Assembly (NCBI GenBank): GCA_947258465.1
Contig: CAMYIQ010000181.1
Location: 1-16,530 of the forward strand
Length of the DNA: 16,530 bases
Direction of reading: 5' to 3'
DNA from: an uncultured Erythrobacter sp.
GTDB lineage: Bacteria; Pseudomonadota; Alphaproteobacteria; Sphingomonadales; Sphingomonadaceae
Under the pieces are notes generated by a model, which saw only the letters and a program-made list of their open reading frames with translations, was not told where the DNA came from and did not search any database. Shown here in pieces: positions 13,812 to 16,530 of the stretch. The position numbers were made by a program, and so were the translations under genes. How positions within the stretch are numbered: the stretch's first letter is position 1; each line of letters starts with the position of its first letter.

Positions 13812-13842
13812 TTGACCTTCCCATCCTTGGAAACCGCACCAC
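13812..13842 (+). promoter_or_regulatory. Third CueR-like operator, before the RND adaptor gene
   Basis: -35 TTGACC (13812-13817) followed by TTCC-N7-GGAA (13818-13832); CTTGACCTTCCCA is identical to the copZ and copA operators and the dyad spacing is the same. The hexamer after a 19-bp spacer, CACCAC, is a poor -10, so promoter strength is doubtful, but the operator match is strong. It lies about 65 bp before the adaptor start codon. Confidence 0.65.
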
Positions 13843-13908
13843 CGCAGCAACAGGTGGGAAGTCGCACGCCGCGAACGCAGGGAGGCGACTGAGAAGAAAG
13901 GCAAACCG

Positions 13909-15105
13909 ATGCGAAAGAGAGCCGTGATCCTCACGACGGCCGGAGTTGTTGCGCTGGCCATGTCAGTAGCCGCATGTGGCGACGCTTCCGATACCTCTGC
14001 GGGCCAATCAGGAGAGGCTGCAGTTCAACAGCCGCCATCGGTGCCGGTAGCGAAGGTGATAGTCCGCGACATCGTGCCGTCAAACGAGTTCAACGGCTCA
14101 CTCGCAGCGCCCCGATCCGTAGAACTGCGGCCGCGTGTGAGCGGCCAGATCGTCTCGGTGGCCGTGCCGGAAGGAGGGATGGTACGGCGTGGCCAGACGC
14201 TGTTCCAGATCGATCCTCGTCCGTTTCAGGTTGCGCTCGACCAAGCGGTAGCGCAGCAGCAGCAGGCCGAGGCGCAAGCCAGCCAGGCGCAAGCGGAACT
14301 GGATCGCGCGGAACGGCTCGTGTCGACGGGCGCTATCTCGCGCAAACAATTCGACGACGCGACTTCCCAACGCCGTGCGCTTCAGGCCGGAGTCGCGGCC
14401 GCGCGCGCCGCAGTTGCCGCCGCCCGACTTGAGTTGTCGTTCACACGCGTGACCGCGCCGATCACCGGAAGAGTTGATCGCGTACTCGTGACCGAAGGCA
14501 ACGTGGTGGGCAGCGGTGCACAAGCCGCCCCTCTCACGACGATACTGTCTATCGACCCACTCTACGTCGAGTTCAACATCGACGAAGCCACCTATCTCGC
14601 TTCCATTTCCGAGGCGCGCGGAGAACGCGGGACAGCCCGCCTGCCGGTTTCCGTCGGCCTGATGAACGACAATGGTCATCCCTACGCAGGCACGCTCGCG
14701 TTTCTTGGAAACGGGATCGACAGAAGTGCCGGCACAATCCGAGCACGCGCTATCATCCCGAACCCGCAAGGCAACCTTACTCCAGGACTTTTCGCACGCG
14801 TCCGGCTGGCGAGCGGCGAAGCGCGTCAGACGCTGCTCGTTGCAGACGAGGCGATCGGCTCCGATCAGGACAAGAATTTCGTCCTCGTGCTCGGTGAGCA
14901 CAACAAAGCTGAATATCGCGAGGTCACCACAGGGCCGATCGTGGATGGCCTTCGGGTGGTGAGATCGGGACTGACGGCCGGTGATGTCGTCATCGTCAAA
15001 GGCCTTGTGCGCCCCGGCATGCAGGTTTCGCCTCGACGTGTTCCGATGCAGGTGCCGGCAGCGCAAGCGGCCCCGCGGCCTGCTGGCGCGGAGGCCCGCC
15101 GATGA
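13909..15105 (+). CDS. RND efflux periplasmic adaptor (membrane fusion protein, MexA/AcrA/MexE type)
   Basis: 398 aa. A lipoprotein signal peptide ends at lipobox SVAAC (Cys23), so it is anchored to the inner membrane facing the periplasm. Domain order: first half-lipoyl (RPRVSGQIVSVAVPEGGMVR, about 76-95), a short coiled-coil hairpin rich in Gln/Ala (about 112-175), second half-lipoyl (TRVTAPITGRVDRVLVTEG), beta-barrel, and membrane-proximal domain. It bridges an RND pump to a TolC-type outer membrane channel. AAAGG precedes the ATG and the stop overlaps the pump ATG (ATGA), so the two are coupled. No Met/His metal-binding N-terminal extension like CusB is seen, favouring a drug-type adaptor. 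The outer membrane factor gene would lie beyond the window. Confidence 0.93.
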   Translation: MRKRAVILTTAGVVALAMSVAACGDASDTSAGQSGEAAVQQPPSVPVAKVIVRDIVPSNEFNGSLAAPRSVELRPRVSGQIVSVAVPEGGMVRRGQTLFQIDPRPFQVALDQAVAQQQQAEAQASQAQAELDRAERLVSTGAISRKQFDDATSQRRALQAGVAAARAAVAAARLELSFTRVTAPITGRVDRVLVTEGNVVGSGAQAAPLTTILSIDPLYVEFNIDEATYLASISEARGERGTARLPVSVGLMNDNGHPYAGTLAFLGNGIDRSAGTIRARAIIPNPQGNLTPGLFARVRLASGEARQTLLVADEAIGSDQDKNFVLVLGEHNKAEYREVTTGPIVDGLRVVRSGLTAGDVVIVKGLVRPGMQVSPRRVPMQVPAAQAAPRPAGAEARR

Positions 15106-16530
15106 AGTTCCCTCGTTTCTTCGTCGACCGCCCGATCTTCGCTGTCGTTTTGTCTGTCCTCATGTTGATCGCGGGCGGCCTGGCGCTTTTGAGGCTCCCG
15201 CTCAGCGAGTATCCGGCAGTCACGCCGCCGACCGTGCAGGTTACAGCCCTTTACCCTGGCGCTAACCCCAAAGTCATCTCTGAGACAGTCGCTGCGCCGT
15301 TGGAACAAGCGATCAACGGCGTGGAGGGCATGCTCTACATGAGTTCGCAGGCCGCGCTCGATGGCCGCATGCAGATCACGATTTCCTTCCAACAAGGAAC
15401 CGATCCGGACCTTGCGCAGGTGCAGGTTCAGAACCGCGTCTCGCGTGCGCTCCCGAGGTTGCCCCAAGAGGTGCAACGCATCGGTGTCACGACCCAGAAA
15501 ACCTCGCCGGACGTTCTGATGGTCGTTCACCTGGTCTCCCCCAACAGGCGCTACGACCCGCTCTATCTATCGAACTATGCGACGCTGCACGTTCGCGATG
15601 AACTGGCGCGCCTTCCGGGTGTCGGTGACGTGGTTCTTGGCGGTGAAGGCGAGTACGCCATGCGCGCTTGGCTGGATCCGGCCAAAGTCGCCGCACGGGG
15701 GCTGACCGCGGGTGATGTGGTGGCGGCTATTCGGGAACAGAACATAGAAGTTGCTGCCGGATCGGTGGGCCAGCAGCCCGGCGCCACGGCTGCCTTTCAA
15801 ATGCCGATCAATGCGCTTGGACGCCTGACTTCGGAGGAAGAATTCGGCGCTATTGTCGTAAAGAGCGGCGCTGATGGTCAGGTCACCCTCCTTCGTGACG
15901 TGGCCAGGATCGATTTGGGAGCCGATGCCTATTCGATGCGCAGCTTGCTCAACGGTGAGCCCGCGCTCGCGATGCAGGTCTTCATGAGCCCGGGCGCGAA
16001 TGCACTCGACGTATCGAACGAAATCCGCTCGACGATGGAACGGCTGCGGGCAGACTTCCCAGAGGGCGTCGAGTATCGCATCGCCTATGATCCAACCGTC
16101 TTCGTACGCGGATCGTTGAAGTCCGTGATTGTGACGCTGTTCGAAGCCACACTTCTGGTCGTTCTCGTTGTCGTCCTGTTTCTACAAAATTGGCGGGCGT
16201 CGATTATCCCTTTGGTCGCGGTGCCGGTGTCCTTGGTTGGCACGTTCGCGCTCATGCACATGTTCGGCTTTTCGCTGAATACGTTGTCGCTCTTCGGGCT
16301 GGTGCTCTCGATCGGGATCGTCGTCGACGACGCCATCGTCGTTGTGGAGAACGTCGAACGCCACATCGCGCTCGGTGAAAAGCCAAAGGAGGCGGCCCGC
16401 AAAGCGATGGACGAGGTTACCGGGCCGATCCTGGCCATCACATCAGTGCTCGCCGCTGTATTCATCCCATCGGCGTTCCTGTCAGGGCTGCAAGGCGAGT
16501 TCTACCGCCAGTTCGCGCTTACGATCACTA
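15102..16530 (+). CDS. RND multidrug efflux pump, HAE-1 family (MexF/MexQ-like), cut by window end
   Basis: 476 codons visible of an expected ~1050, open to the window edge. The N-terminus MKFPRFFVDRPIFAVVLSVL is the classic HAE-1 TM1 start, followed by LSEYPAVTPPTVQV, YPGANPKVISETVAAPLEQ, INGVEGMLYM and VQVQNRVSRALPRLP in the porter domain, then TM2-TM4. TM4 carries GIVVDDAIVVVENVERH with the proton-relay pair Asp409-Asp410 (AcrB D407/D408); heavy-metal (HME) pumps such as CusA have a different TM4 pattern. It is therefore a proton-driven exporter of organic compounds rather than Cu(I). The closest character is MexF/MexQ-like. The ATG overlaps the adaptor stop. A CueR-like operator upstream suggests copper-inducible expression. 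Confidence 0.93.
   Translation, partial: MKFPRFFVDRPIFAVVLSVLMLIAGGLALLRLPLSEYPAVTPPTVQVTALYPGANPKVISETVAAPLEQAINGVEGMLYMSSQAALDGRMQITISFQQGTDPDLAQVQVQNRVSRALPRLPQEVQRIGVTTQKTSPDVLMVVHLVSPNRRYDPLYLSNYATLHVRDELARLPGVGDVVLGGEGEYAMRAWLDPAKVAARGLTAGDVVAAIREQNIEVAAGSVGQQPGATAAFQMPINALGRLTSEEEFGAIVVKSGADGQVTLLRDVARIDLGADAYSMRSLLNGEPALAMQVFMSPGANALDVSNEIRSTMERLRADFPEGVEYRIAYDPTVFVRGSLKSVIVTLFEATLLVVLVVVLFLQNWRASIIPLVAVPVSLVGTFALMHMFGFSLNTLSLFGLVLSIGIVVDDAIVVVENVERHIALGEKPKEAARKAMDEVTGPILAITSVLAAVFIPSAFLSGLQGEFYRQFALTIT

Noticed and set aside
13793..13822. GGGAAGG/CCTTCCC inverted repeat as terminator of the CDF gene
   Set aside because: The right arm is part of the CueR-like operator, the stem is 7 bp with a 16-nt loop, and no U-tract follows.
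15102..16530. Annotating the RND pump as a CusA-type copper exporter because of its copper neighbours
   Set aside because: The TM4 DD motif and N-terminal sequence are of the HAE-1 drug-efflux type.

Overview
The window looks like high-GC alphaproteobacterial DNA, most like a sphingomonad (Sphingomonas/Sphingobium/Novosphingobium). That rests on protein character (CueR/CopA/CopZ set, DUF305 protein, HAE-1 RND pump, alphaproteobacterial-style SHMT) and GC-rich third positions; no rRNA or marker gene is present, so taxonomy is an inference. No tRNA, rRNA, CRISPR array, transposase or integrase was seen.

Left edge (1-1758, minus strand): a truncated MarR-type regulator and a MocR/PdxR-type regulator (GntR winged helix fused to an aminotransferase-like domain). 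The first 27 bases are an exact inverted copy of bases 92-118, inside the MarR gene, so the extreme left end may be a fold-back assembly artefact.

Metabolic operon (1841-8604, plus strand), divergent from the MocR gene: class I glutamine amidotransferase, serine hydroxymethyltransferase (SHMT) paralogue, YggS-type PLP homeostasis protein, PdxY-type pyridoxal kinase, class II aldolase/adducin-fold protein, DHDPS/NAL-superfamily lyase, and LctP-type (lactate permease family) transporter. The first five genes are chained by 1-8 bp overlaps. The set combines a vitamin B6 sensor, a B6 kinase, a PLP carrier protein and a PLP enzyme with two carbon-carbon lyases and a carboxylate permease. It looks like a catabolic or salvage route carrying its own cofactor supply. 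I recognise no described pathway with this gene set, and the substrate is unknown. Both lyases lack residues used by their best-known relatives (the FucA Glu73 position is Ala; the DapA Arg138 position is Val).

Copper/metal region (8848-16530): copZ-like chaperone and DUF305 protein on the minus strand, facing away from copA-cueR on the plus strand. The two promoters carry identical outward-facing MerR-type operators with 19-bp spacers. Next come a His-rich CDF zinc-type exporter with an ArsR-like palindrome in its promoter, and an RND adaptor/pump pair, the pump cut by the window end. A third CueR-like operator lies before the RND pair, so CueR probably controls chaperone, ATPase and a drug-type RND pump together, as reported for the Pseudomonas aeruginosa CueR regulon (copZ, copA, mexPQ-opmE).

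The 243 bp between the two blocks (8605-8847) hold no convincing gene, only a strong hairpin that may terminate the copZ-DUF305 transcript.
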